DNA of 64,000 nt from Anisus vortex. Taxonomy: Eukaryota > Mollusca > Gastropoda > Planorbidae. The stretch spans positions 33,152,082 through 33,216,081 of the forward strand of contig OX421507.1 of the NCBI GenBank assembly GCA_949126835.1, read 5' to 3'. Below the pieces are notes generated by a model. That model made no database searches, had not been told where the DNA came from, and saw only the letters and a list, made by a program, of their open reading frames with translations. The first letter of the stretch is position 1; each line of letters begins with the position of its first letter. This document shows, piece by piece, positions 34,701 through 40,215 of the stretch. The translations under genes and the position numbers were made by a program.

Positions 34701-35673
34701 TCAATGTTTAATTGTTCGGTACAATTTTTGTCATTGGTTTTGCATTAGCTGCTTTCAACTTTTAAAATAAATTGTCTGTTTGTTAACAAAGCTTTTATTT
34801 GCTGTTTTTTATTTGTTGGCACAATTATTATTGCTTATTGTGTGAGGAATATGGCTGATCTTGTATGGTAGATCTTGAATTAAGTTGAACAATGTGAGAG
34901 CAGTATGCAGTAGTATAGCAGTAAAGTCACAATCTTAGTTTTTACCTTTTTTGGGCCATTCTAGAGGCTGCACTGATCAGGACATTTTTCAGAAAGAAAA
35001 TTTTAACCACAGGTGGCAGCACTGCAGGCTTAGCCACATAGTAAGACAAATTCTGTTATGATATGAACACATGGATATTGTTATGTACAATATGTGGTAA
35101 AAAAAAATAGTTAAAACCCTTATAGTTGAAACTTTTCTTTCGACTTTCAATATGGAGATATACATTTAGTATAAAATTGAAGGAAGCAGTTTTCAGTATT
35201 ATGCTTAGTGCTCATTTAGTCACAGCTTTTGATATTTTTGTGATTACATTTGTCATACTGTACATTGGAATGTATGTATTATTACTCTGAATTCTTTATT
35301 ATTATAGGCTTGTGTGATTCATAGACATTTTTAATCATCCTGAGGTTGTCAATGCCAAAACAATATATTCTTATGATTATATATTAAGTTTTGTGTGTAC
35401 TAATGCATATATTATCATATTCTCCCAGGAGGCTACTCCAGTGTACAGAAGCGGGGCAGCATTTCCAGCATAAATTCCAACAGCTCAACTCACATCAACT
35501 CTCCTGTGACACTAACACCAATAGATGACACTCATGCCAGGTCAAGGGTCAGCCTCCACTCTAACAGCACCCAGAAAAACTACAGTGGGGCAATGAGCGG
35601 CAATGAAAAGAGTGATGGCGTTCGGTTGCAAGAGAACAGGAAAAGAATATCAAGCATGATGGGACGGAGATGA
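13654..35673 (+). CDS. LEKR1: LEKR1-like leucine-, glutamate- and lysine-rich coiled-coil protein, complete, 16 coding exons
   Basis: Sixteen exons with GT-AG borders and matching phases join into 2067 nt: 688 residues plus stop. Residues 31-40 read VCKYCGVSYL, a CxxC motif I recognise from the LEKR1 family N-terminus, preceded by the family-like HPLPSEIQ. Residues 41 to about 607 are almost continuous heptad-rich coiled coil full of Glu, Lys, Leu and Gln. The last 80 residues (exon 16) are a basic, Ser/Thr/Asn-rich tail ending MMGRR. No signal peptide or membrane segment is present. The molecular role of LEKR1 is not established; a structural or scaffold role is inference. Introns 1, 2, 7, 8, 11 and 12 hold minisatellites. 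Introns 5, 7, 11, 13 and 15 hold LINE remnants. Family assignment is from memory of the motif and could be tested by alignment. Confidence 0.85.
13751..16150. repeat. 15/16 bp minisatellite in LEKR1 intron 1, about 150 units
   Basis: Mix of a 16 bp unit TACTTACACACTTATG and a 15 bp unit TACTTACACTCTACG, often alternating as a 31 bp higher-order pair. From about 15440 TACTTAC becomes TACTTGC and the 15 bp form is homogenised, with long runs of the TAGG and TACG variants. The array starts within about 20 nt of the exon 1 donor. The long frames through it are by-products of 15 bp periodicity. Confidence 0.98.
16151..16563. other. Rest of LEKR1 intron 1
   Basis: AT-rich, no feature recognised. 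Confidence 0.55.
16564..16723. mobile_element. 160 bp hAT-type MITE with perfect 8 bp target duplication
   Basis: The ends CAGTGCCGTTGCTAGGG and CCCTAGCTACGCTACTG are inverted. TACCAGTC flanks both sides (16556-16563 and 16724-16731). The 8 bp duplication and CAGTG start are hAT hallmarks. The termini resemble those of the larger element at 36402-38808. Confidence 0.92.
16824..17020 (+). CDS. LEKR1: LEKR1 exon 2 (residues 31-95)
   Basis: The acceptor is a T-run plus CAG and the donor is AAATT/GTAAGA, ending in phase 2. It encodes the CxxC motif VCKYCGVSYL and the first coiled coil (IKALEKKLKETEEELVHYKG). Confidence 0.92.
17165..17215 (-). mobile_element. Degraded fragment of SINE family 1
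   Basis: TTCACCAGATTCCATGGCTA resembles the TTCACCAGTTTCGGTGGCCA part of the copy at 60245-60497. Confidence 0.4.
17370..17520 (-). pseudogene. LINE reverse transcriptase C-terminal fragment
   Basis: The minus strand reads EPTGPKKAGRPRTT, then WGKLPRTECAGELLL, related to the WNPQG..RGRPKNT tail motif of the LINE at 1492-2310. In LEKR1 intron 2, antisense. Confidence 0.6.
17806..18271. repeat. 25 bp minisatellite in LEKR1 intron 2, 18-19 units
   Basis: Unit TTGTACTAAATTAGGTAATT plus TACAA. Units are nearly identical; five consecutive units near the 3' end share a CAGTTG variant. The array ends 13 nt before exon 3, so branch point and acceptor context lie in or beside it. Confidence 0.98.
18285..18362 (+). 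CDS. LEKR1: LEKR1 exon 3 (residues 96-121)
   Basis: The acceptor TTTCAAAG lies 13 nt after the end of the 25 bp minisatellite. The donor is GCAG/GTACAT, phase 2. It encodes LSLLSKENGELKTQNTICEE, then KLQTC. Confidence 0.88.
18363..19106. other. LEKR1 intron 3
   Basis: AT-rich intron, no repeat family or coding segment recognised. Confidence 0.55.
19107..19282 (+). CDS. LEKR1: LEKR1 exon 4 (residues 122-180)
   Basis: Acceptor CTTCAACAG, donor AAAG/GTAATT, ending in phase 1. It encodes NKHLNDIRKLSALDQ, a Cys pair (CVKYC) and a helical stretch ending QILEKSSK. Confidence 0.88.
19449..19697 (+). CDS. LEKR1: LEKR1 exon 5 (residues 181-263)
   Basis: Acceptor GTGACAG, donor TTGG/GTAGGT, phase 1. 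It is the longest coiled-coil exon and includes WESKLQCMEMEKMVMSQ and NKESELQRQTEELNVKKQK. Confidence 0.92.
20020..20613 (+). pseudogene. LINE reverse transcriptase 3' fragment (CR1/L2-like), 5' part
   Basis: With frameshifts it reads KKLVAAFVLSRLDY, then CNTLLIGIPDNKFAKIQH and VGLRAFSVSVPK..NLLPNQLK, a CR1/L2-type C-terminus. It is interrupted by the solo LTR at 20614-21030 and its 3' UTR resumes after it. In LEKR1 intron 5, sense orientation. Confidence 0.82.
20614..21030. mobile_element. Solo LTR, 417 bp, inserted in the LINE
   Basis: Starts TGTAACG and ends CGTGACA (inverted termini TG..CA, 6 of 7 matching). Flanked by a 4 bp direct repeat ACCC (20610-20613 and 21031-21034). No coding sequence. 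The size and ends fit an LTR left by recombination; the LTR superfamily is not assigned. Confidence 0.78.
21031..21145 (+). mobile_element. 3' UTR of the interrupted LINE
   Basis: TTGCTTGTTTGTTGCTCAAT, GCACTCTGAGC, then an ATT-rich tail. The same sequence recurs at 22315-22412. Confidence 0.75.
21432..21513 (+). CDS. LEKR1: LEKR1 exon 6 (residues 264-290)
   Basis: Acceptor CTTTTAAG, donor AA/GTAAGT, phase 2. Encodes AANMELEEYQTQCRILTVE, then LDQYKIHL. Confidence 0.88.
21690..21880 (+). mobile_element. Degraded SINE family 1 copy (plus strand)
   Basis: TGTCTACCCAGCTCTGATGG, CTGGCCACAAACTATTC and CTTGGTCTAAAATAAATAC match the SINE body in order. In LEKR1 intron 6. Confidence 0.65.
22184..22261 (+). 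CDS. LEKR1: LEKR1 exon 7 (residues 291-316)
   Basis: Acceptor TTCGACAG, donor AA/GTAAGT, phase 2. Encodes SKTSELNELTSEQKQMEH, then NHELALQ. Confidence 0.88.
22315..22440 (+). mobile_element. LINE 3' tail (second copy) with shared flank
   Basis: GCTTGTTTGTTGCTCAATGT, GCGCTCTGAGC and an ATT tail match 21062-21140. The resemblance continues past the tail (AGAAATTGATCAAATCTTCT). Confidence 0.75.
22551..23173. repeat. 62 bp minisatellite carrying ten 3' splice-site copies, LEKR1 intron 7
   Basis: Each unit runs from GCTATATGGTTATAG through GGGACCCCCACATGACTG to CTCCTCTTGTATTGGTTGCAG, a pyrimidine-rich acceptor. Unit length is 62-64 bp. The tenth TTGCAG (ending 23173) is the exon 8 acceptor. Confidence 0.97.
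23174..23307 (+). CDS. LEKR1: LEKR1 exon 8 (residues 317-361)
   Basis: The acceptor TTGTATTGGTTGCAG is the last of ten near-identical copies in the 62 bp minisatellite. The donor is TCAA/GTATGA, phase 1. Encodes LNAEIKGKENDLGIYLKQI and LESQCYELQKKEQEITKW. Confidence 0.9.
23308..24176. other. LEKR1 intron 8, unique part
   Basis: AT-rich; no feature recognised before the fold-back element. Confidence 0.55.
24185..24376. mobile_element. 192 bp fold-back MITE with 8 bp target duplication
   Basis: Arms of about 50 bp (24185-24238 and 24325-24376) are near-perfect inverted repeats, beginning CAACGACTACTTAAGACAGG. Flanked by ATTTCAAC on both sides (24177-24184 and 24377-24384). It would form a long hairpin in intronic RNA. 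Confidence 0.93.
24474..26095. repeat. 45 bp minisatellite in LEKR1 intron 8, 36 units
   Basis: Unit GATGTTGATAATTCTTTATC, TGGTGACCTGGC, TTCATCCTTCCAT. The first two units have TAGTGACC instead of TGGTGACC and three units have AATTATTTATC. It is otherwise almost identical. Because 45 is divisible by 3, two plus-strand frames and one minus-strand frame stay open over more than 1.5 kb. Confidence 0.98.
26145..26214 (+). CDS. LEKR1: LEKR1 exon 9 (residues 362-384)
   Basis: The acceptor is a T-rich tract plus TTAG, about 49 nt after the 45 bp minisatellite. The donor is AAAG/GTAAAC, phase 2. Encodes EVQGLKEEVKKAKVDVDI. Confidence 0.9.
26215..26892. other. LEKR1 intron 9
   Basis: AT-rich intron with a short CA repeat at 26224-26238; nothing else seen. 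Confidence 0.55.
26893..26986 (+). CDS. LEKR1: LEKR1 exon 10 (residues 385-416)
   Basis: Acceptor CATATTTTAG, donor AAG/GTAATA, phase 0. Encodes MMIEAHQNRIEELRESF and SEAEGWPQK. Confidence 0.9.
27090..27424. mobile_element. Dispersed repeat family X, copy 1 (LEKR1 intron 10)
   Basis: Contains ATAGGCCTATATAAGCTACA, TTATAAACTGCAATGAACA, TTACTGAAAACATTT and ends near TATATATATAGATG. These blocks recur in the same order at 28425-28660, 28650-30300 and 30540-30860. No coding sequence. Class not assigned. Confidence 0.6.
27528..27614 (+). CDS. LEKR1: LEKR1 exon 11 (residues 417-445)
   Basis: Acceptor TTGATTTCAG, donor CCTT/GTAAGT, phase 0, 29 codons. Encodes LQTALSTERSRHLTELK, then LEENLKHQFVL. 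Confidence 0.9.
27950..28110. repeat. About 58 bp tandem repeat, three units
   Basis: Units contain TTTAACCTATAAATATAAAT and AAGCACTTCAGTGCATCTAC. AGCACTTCAGTGC is partly palindromic. Confidence 0.9.
28165..28240. repeat. 31 bp direct repeat, two units
   Basis: AAAGAATATTTAATAGTTTG plus CTGTAATTGAG occurs twice in tandem. Confidence 0.85.
28270..28405 (+). mobile_element. LINE 3' end remnant
   Basis: Reads NIDIFKTKLKTFLIYF, like the [10 protein letters not shown] end of the LINE at 2470-2822, followed by TTAGCGTTATATAAATATG, a decayed copy of the GCGCTATAAA tail. Confidence 0.6.
28425..28660. mobile_element. Dispersed repeat family X, copy 2
   Basis: CCTGGCGTTGCCTGGGGAAA, then ATAAATTACAATGGACAGAA and TTATTGAAAACATTTAGG; same block order as copies 1, 3 and 4. 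Confidence 0.6.
28697..30095. repeat. 18 bp minisatellite in LEKR1 intron 11, about 77 units
   Basis: Unit GCCTAAAGCTACAGAAAG or GCCTAAAGCTACAGATAG. The two variants fall in short alternating runs. The array interrupts copy 3 of dispersed family X exactly at its AGGCCTA..GCTACAG block, so the seed was probably that block. The open frame (KLQKGL/KLQIGL) is a by-product of the 18 bp period. Confidence 0.98.
30096..30435. mobile_element. Dispersed repeat family X, copy 3, right part
   Basis: TTTGTATAAACTACAATGAA, TTTACAGAAAACATTATAGA and related blocks continue after the 18 bp array, then a second partial start follows (TTATTGAAAACATTTTAGG at about 30331). Confidence 0.55.
30436..30512 (-). mobile_element. 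tRNA-like SINE head or tRNA pseudogene
   Basis: The minus strand shows an A-box-like CTAGCATAGAGG and a B box GGTTCGATTCC. The acceptor-stem ends do not pair, so it is not a functional tRNA. Confidence 0.55.
30540..30860. mobile_element. Dispersed repeat family X, copy 4, with SINE family 2 tail
   Basis: AATAGGCCTATACGCTACAG and TTCATAAACTACAATG belong to family X. GGACGCAATAATCTTC and GAGCGTCTGTAA at 30670-30720 match the 3' part of SINE family 2 (49203-49390). Ends with TATATATATAGATATATATA. Confidence 0.5.
31086..31163 (+). CDS. LEKR1: LEKR1 exon 12 (residues 446-471)
   Basis: Acceptor TTTCAAACAG, donor TTTA/GTAGGT, phase 0, 26 codons. Encodes ELQIEKDKYDELLKKFQ, then GQEKEKNNL. Confidence 0.9.
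31164..31576. other. LEKR1 intron 12, unique part
   Basis: AT-rich, no feature seen. Confidence 0.55.
31577..31779. repeat. 28 bp minisatellite fused to the exon 13 acceptor
   Basis: About seven units of ATGAAGAGTTCATGTACTTT plus GTGTCAAT. The last unit keeps GAAGAGTTCATGTACTT and then diverges to CCAG, which is the exon 13 acceptor. Confidence 0.96.
31780..31945 (+). CDS. LEKR1: LEKR1 exon 13 (residues 472-526)
   Basis: The acceptor CATGTACTTCCAG is the end of the last unit of the 28 bp array, where CTTTGTGTC has become CTTCCAG. The donor is TCAG/GTTAAT, phase 1. Encodes KENHRAFIEGKYKDEIEDL and STEREEELTKEISSLKK. Confidence 0.9.
31965..32015 (+). mobile_element. LINE 3' tail remnant just after the exon 13 donor
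   Basis: ATAGCATGGATAGAAGCGCT resembles ATAGCATGGATAGTTGCGCT of the LINE tail at about 2773, about 25 nt downstream of the splice donor. Confidence 0.55.
32053..32122. repeat. About 19 bp tandem repeat, four units
   Basis: AACATTTTTAAGTAATGTT repeated with variants. Confidence 0.85.
32294..32427 (+). CDS. LEKR1: LEKR1 exon 14 (residues 527-571)
   Basis: Acceptor TTTATCTTAG, donor AGAG/GTATAC, phase 0. Encodes KLDGSDSVKINELQIQL and LLENKLKETTEE. Confidence 0.9.
32629..32737 (+). CDS. LEKR1: LEKR1 exon 15 (residues 572-607)
   Basis: Acceptor ACTTTTACAG, donor GCAG/GTCTGT, phase 1. Encodes AQFLQGIVRKECEERFEL, then ALSEARKELLQLKKPA, the end of the coiled coil. Confidence 0.9.
32738..33110. other. 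LEKR1 intron 15, left part
   Basis: AT-rich; only a short CAACTTATGTT repeat at about 33098-33152 is seen. Confidence 0.5.
33640..34700 (-). pseudogene. Degraded LINE reverse transcriptase (Jockey/CR1 group), antisense in LEKR1 intron 15
   Basis: From right to left the minus strand reads NNKNFWSWIKSRKMEMTG, NLKANKATGPAEIPVRLLKK (RT motif with NKATGPDGIP-like core) and [20 protein letters not shown] ([20 protein letters not shown]-like), then a decayed FADD box. Frameshifts and stops separate the blocks. The order is correct for one element. Confidence 0.88.
34800..35428. other. LEKR1 intron 15, right part
   Basis: No recognisable feature. Confidence 0.5.
35429..35673 (+). CDS. LEKR1: LEKR1 exon 16, C-terminal tail and stop (residues 608-688)
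   Basis: Acceptor ATTCTCCCAG. Encodes a low-complexity, basic, Ser/Asn/Thr-rich tail (RGSISSINSNSSTHINSP and later RKRISSMMGRR) and ends at TGA 35671-35673. GC content is clearly higher than in the surrounding introns, which supports it being coding. RGSIS and RKRIS look like basophilic-kinase sites (inference). Confidence 0.92.
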
Positions 35674-35755
35674 AATTATGTAGTTCATATGATATTTTAG
35701 TTATTTTTGTAGTTTTTTTAAAAACAATTCACATATAAACCATACTTCTGTCTTT

Positions 35756-35761
35756 ATTAAA
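35756..35761 (+). terminator. LEKR1 polyadenylation signal (ATTAAA)
   Basis: ATTAAA lies 83 nt after the stop codon, with T/GT-rich sequence just beyond. It is the most likely cleavage signal; the 3' end would be near 35780. Confidence 0.6.
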
Positions 35762-35902
35762 TGTATTCTTACCTAACATTTAGTCTGTATAGATTCCTTC
35801 ATTTTTTCATTTCCTTTTATACACTGTGTGTCATTTAAAGCAAACAAATAATCACTTTCAACCCTTTTGATCACTTGATTCATATTTTTATATAGGCTAG
35901 TT

Positions 35903-36024
35903 CTCACAACTGTCATCTCTGTAGCTAGTAGTATAGGGTTGAGTGGGAGGAGATAGAGACAAATTGTACTCACAACCGCCATCTCTGTTGCTAATAGTAT
36001 AGAAGTATAGGGTTGAGTGGGAGG
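35903..36024. repeat. About 65 bp direct duplication
   Basis: CTCACAACTGTCATCTCTGT to GGGTTGAGTGGGAGGA occurs twice with small differences. Confidence 0.85.
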
Positions 36025-36025
36025 A

Positions 36026-36115
36026 AATACAGTAGAAGTCCGATAATCTGGCACGTTCGGGACCGGCTCGATGACGGACTATGGAAAATTCCGGTCTATC
36101 GGGCGGTGCCCTTCT
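36026..36115. mobile_element. Terminus of a pogo/Tigger-like (Tc1-mariner) element
   Basis: ACAGTAGAAGTCCGATAATC, then CGGGACCGGCTCGATG and ATTCCGGTCTATCGG. Pogo/Tigger ends commonly begin CAGT.GAA..CCGATTATCCG. Only one end was found. Confidence 0.55.
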
Positions 36116-36222
36116 TTTTAGTGTAGGCTTTGCTGTAAAACAAATGTACTTTGTTTTTTTAACTACATACATACATAAATCGCAATTATAAGAACAATTC
36201 GAGCGCGAATGTAATTCACACA

Positions 36223-36400
36223 CTAAACCACATCTTTCATGACATCAGTGAAACCCCCAAGTATCTTTGTGCACAGGTTGTCCTGGTGTATACTGCAGTG
36301 ATTAACCACAACCCCTTCTGTACCAATGGTGTCCAAAAACTTCTTGGTGAATCCATTGTTTCTCCATATCATTGAGGGTGTTACATCAGTTGTCAATCCA
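36223..36400 (-). pseudogene. hAT transposase fragment (ZBED5/GTF2IRD2-like)
   Basis: The minus strand reads TTDVTPSMIWRNNGF and IGTEGVVVNHCSIHQDNL, matching the TDGAPAM..RNGF and HC.IHR..L signatures of domesticated and free hAT transposases. Cut on its right by the 36402-38808 element. Confidence 0.75.
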
Positions 36401-37000
36401 CCAGTGGCGTAGCTAGGGAGGGGCAGGGGGGGACATATGTCCCCGGGCGCCATGCTAGGGGGCGCCAAAATTAGTATTAAAAATAATTATTTAATTTTAT
36501 TTTGATGTAAACTAATGTATCCCAAATAACTTTGCAAGATTGAATTTTTGAGCTCCACAAATATCTTTATTACAAACCAGTAACAGTTGGCAAGCATGAT
36601 TTTGGCGCCCCCATTGAGCATTAAGGGGTCTTATTCTACTAATAAACAAATGACACATCCACAGTGTAGGATTGCTGATGGCGTTTTTTTTAAAACAAAG
36701 ATCAGTTCGGGTTCAAATATTGTTCTTCATATACTGAAAGTGGCATCTGGTTTTAACAATTATACAGGTTAAATAATTTCGAGTCGAATATACCTCTAGC
36801 CGACTGTCGGTCACAATGTTATGACAATCCTGCTGTAATGACTGGGCATATATCCGGCCTCCAAAGCGAATATGGGCCAGAAATCACAGAGCATTGCTCG
36901 TCAACTGTGACAACCACAGCTTAAACTTAGCAGGAGTACACTCAGCTAAACAGGATCCAGTTGTTATCACATTTTTTGGAACAATTGAAAGTATATATAT

Positions 37001-37893
37001 TTGTTTTTCTCTTGTTCAACAACTCGTTGGGAAGAATTAACAAGAGTTATGCCAATCACAGTGAAGAGGGAGTCTGAAACACGCTGGAGTGCACGATCAG
37101 AAGCTGTTAAAAATATTTATGAAGGACTAGATGAACTAGTAGGGCTGTTGGAAAAATTATCAGAAGATGCAAATATGACGCCTGACACCAGAAGTGATGC
37201 AGAAACGTTACTGGCAGGTATATTAAACTTTAACTTCCTAGTTTTGTTACATTTCTGGAACATCATACTTAGGAAAATTGATCGTGTCCAGAAACGGTTG
37301 TAGGATGCTACTATGAATTTCAAGGAAGCAGCATCTGATCTTGAATCGCTGGAGCAAGAACTTGTCAACATTCGTGATAATTTGAGCCAGGTTGCGGTAG
37401 AGAATAGAAAAACAAGATGCACAATTTGGGGAATCGATGTTGACAGAAGGATTAGAAGAAGACATTGCACGTGTTATGAACAGCGTAATTGCGATATCAA
37501 GAGATATCAATACGGTTTTTACGTCTAAAAAAGGTAAGCATCAAAACTGTTCTTGCTGAGACAAATGTCGATACACTTCGTCAATATTGCTTAGATTTTG
37601 GAAGTTTCTACGACATTGACGTCAATGGTTACAAATTGCACACAGAAATCGGAGACTGCAAAATGCTGCTCAGTACCCCGACTGAAGTTCTACCGGAAAC
37701 ACCTTTGGATCTTCTTGGTTTTATTGTTTCATATGGAGATACTGCAAATACTTCTAACAATTGCTGTTTCAATTGCAAACGGTCGTTCAGCAAACTGAAG
37801 CTAATTTTGTCTTATTTAGGCCTACGTGCTTCAATGGGACAAGATCGTCTGAGTGATCTTACACTCCTTAGCATCGAAAGAGAAACACTTTAA
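37001..37893 (+). pseudogene. hAT transposase remnant (ZMYM1/DUF4371-like)
   Basis: Blocks in order: SETRWSARSEAVKNIYEG (the TRW(S)AR motif), LLAGILNFNFLVLLHFWN, then LSYLGLRASMGQDRLSDLTL, LLSIERETL (hAT dimerisation region LR(S)(T)M.Q.RL..LALLSIE). Stops at 37302-37304 and near 37526 and at least two frameshifts disable it. The N-terminal zinc finger is missing. Confidence 0.82.
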
Positions 37894-37974
37894 AATATTA
37901 ATTTTGACAACGTGATTGACGAGTTTGTGACAGTCAAATCAAGGAGGATCAATTTGTTGTAGACTATGTCTATT

Positions 37975-38561
37975 GACAAGTCTTAATGAGGCGTTAACTT
38001 TTGAACCCGAATGTTCGTGAACTTCCTGTTCTATTTTTAAACTAATAAACAAAAAAAGCATGCTTTTGCTGGTGTTTGACAATTGATTTCAACCTCGACG
38101 GCCAGTTCTAGTCTTGTAGAATTATACTAAGGATACAATATTAGTTAATATGAGTAATCCGTTTTTAACATCAAAAGTGAACAGGCAATAATTAATACTC
38201 AAGTGTTAGTCGCGTGACGTTAAATTTTTATTTGTTTACAAAATAAATGAGTCAAGAGTTGCGTTTTCTTGGTTATTGAAAAACAAAATGCGTAAATTCA
38301 TAAAAACGAATAACAAAAATTCTTTTGCATTAAGCAATAAGTTTGATATTTTAAAAAGGTGATTATTCCCTTCTGACTTTCACAATACATTGTTTTGCTT
38401 TGTAAACATCTATTGGAAATGAAATAAATTTTAATCCCCAACAAATTTGAGTACAACCAGTAAAGTAGCACACAGACATTGTTTCGAAGAAATTGATCGA
38501 ATAAGAACGGAAATGTTTTTGCACGTGACCTTTTATGCATGCATACACGTTAAGACTTGTC
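37975..38561 (-). mobile_element. THAP-domain-bearing transposon remnant, copy 1
   Basis: The termini GACAAGTCTTAA and TTAAGACTTGTC are inverted. On the minus strand, ETMSVCYFTGCTQICWGLKF and SFPIDVYKAKQCIVKVRR look like a THAP zinc finger N-terminus (C..GC..., then ...F.FP). THAP domains open P-element-type transposases. Related to 53790-54382 in opposite orientation. Confidence 0.72.
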
Positions 38562-38808
38562 CATTCCAGTCATGTATAATTAGTAGAGTATTTTTTTTTT
38601 CAAATAAATTGTTTGCAATCTTATAGAGAATTATTAGTCTGTATTCTATTTCATTGAAATACCAGATGCTTTGAAAATGAACAATATAAACCGTTACATA
38701 TCAAAATTTTCTTGGGGGCTCAGTGAGCCCCCAGACTCTGTCGGTCCGAGAAGGGGCGCAGACTTTGTGTCATGTCACCGGGCGCAGATGACCCTAGCTA
38801 CACCACTG

Positions 38809-39232
38809 TATGTCTCCATATGAAAGAAAAATGTCTGTAAGGCCTATTTTCAACGGTTAACCAAAATATGTGTCTGCATTCAGTAGTCTAAGCACCTCGA
38901 GGGTAATTGATTTTTTAAAATAGGGTATGCACCAAATGCAATATATATAGGCCTACCCACGGCATAAGCGGTTATAAATTTATGTCTGCCAATTTAAACA
39001 TGAATTTTTTTTTGTGCTTCTATCACAAAAGTTCATGACGTCATAAAAATAATCTCGTTTGCCATTTCCCTCCTTTTTACTTCATTGTAAAACGGATTTT
39101 TGAGCGAAATTTTGTAAAAGGTAAAACCTTTAACAGTGTTCACGTCAATGACACAAAGAATATTCGTGGCAAATTTCATGTCCTTACACTAGATCTATAG
39201 GCTATAAGAGAGAAAAAAAAGTATAGTAGCCT
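38809..39232. other. Intergenic, no feature
   Basis: Mixed-composition DNA without recognisable coding or repeats. Confidence 0.5.
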
Positions 39233-39330
39233 ACCCTATCCCGTCCGACCAAATAGGGCTGGTGGAGCCGCGTTCACAAGTTTATGTGGTCACGGCATAG
39301 GCTACTAGGGAATTGTGTGGCCAGCACAAA
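39233..39330 (-). mobile_element. SINE family 1 fragment
   Basis: CGTTCACAAGTTTATGTGGT and GGGAATTGTGTGGCCAGCAC match the SINE body seen at 60290-60340. Confidence 0.7.
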
Positions 39331-39699
39331 GAACTAAGCTTGACGCGAGACCCCATGAGGTAAAAATACTTTTTATTAAAAAAAAAATATTGATGCTGTT
39401 AGAGAACGTAAAATAAAATTTCAGCTGAATGTTGTATTGTAAACAAATGTACATTTAGTGATTTAGATTCAACGCTGCATGTTAAATGAAGAACAACACG
39501 TTTCTTACAAAGTTAATTTAATATTAGGGCCTATTTTGATAATGCCGTTTTAAAAAAATATTTGTAGAAGCAAAAATTGTGAAAGATACCAACTAAATGA
39601 ATATGGTTTTTAAATAATTAAAATCCAATCTAAAAAATACGTCTATTACGTTAAAATGGCCGTGTATTGTTTTTAAAGAAATTTTAAATATAGAGCAAT

Positions 39700-40070
39700 G
39701 GCAATGGTAACGCGTTCAATCTATTTTAGGAAACGCGTGCGCCATAGCTCAAGAGAAGCAATCCCTCATTGGTGAGAAAGATTGATCACGTGGATTACTC
39801 GGTCTGCTTCGGCTGATCTTTTCCCTTCGTAAACAATTAGCTTCAGCATTTCCGGATGTGTATGGGTGGTTGTTTTTTTTTTTTTTCCCGTTGCAGGAGG
39901 TTGTTTGTCAAGAAACAGCCAAAGTAAACGATACTAGATCTAGATCGACAGGAAATTTGTGGAGACCTGACGGCAAAGCAGTGGATTTCAAAGTTTCTTG
40001 GTGTGTGCAGAAGTCCAGTCAAGATGAGAAGTAATCTTACAGAAATCTGGCCATGGCGCGTAACAAAGCT
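39700..40070 (+). promoter_or_regulatory. Candidate promoter / 5' exon region
   Basis: GC content rises, with several CpGs and GATCACGTGGATTAC (E-box CACGTG) at about 39785. A long T-run plus CCCGTTGCAG ending at 39897 is a strong 3' splice site motif, followed by non-repetitive sequence. A start of a plus-strand transcript here is plausible but unproven. Confidence 0.3.
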
Positions 40071-40215
40071 AGATATGTATTTTCACGCATTCTTTTTTTT
40101 TAAATTTCTGCTTGCGTCATCAGTCAATTCCCACCAGGCTTTCAGATTTCAATATTGGGTGCTAAGTGAAATTCTCATTGCAAGGCTTGCAACAATAGAG
40201 TTGCTTTATTTATGA
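40003..40215 (+). CDS. Hypothetical small frame with a hydrophobic segment
   Basis: 70 codons. The internal Met at 40024 or 40075 precedes MYFHAFFFFKFLLASSVNS, a possible signal-peptide-like stretch. No family recognised. It may be a first coding exon of the plus-strand gene suggested by 39700-40070, or simply chance. Confidence 0.2.
   Translation: MCRSPVKMRSNLTEIWPWRVTKLDMYFHAFFFFKFLLASSVNSHQAFRFQYWVLSEILIARLATIELLYL

Larger units (their letters stand above)
36402..38808 (+). mobile_element. hAT element relic, 2.4 kb, with internal transposase remnants
   Basis: The ends CAGTGGCGTAGCTAGGG and CCCTAGCTACACCACTG are inverted. Inside are transposase blocks (37001-37893) and a younger THAP-bearing element (37975-38561). 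No clear 8 bp target duplication remains. Confidence 0.85.
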
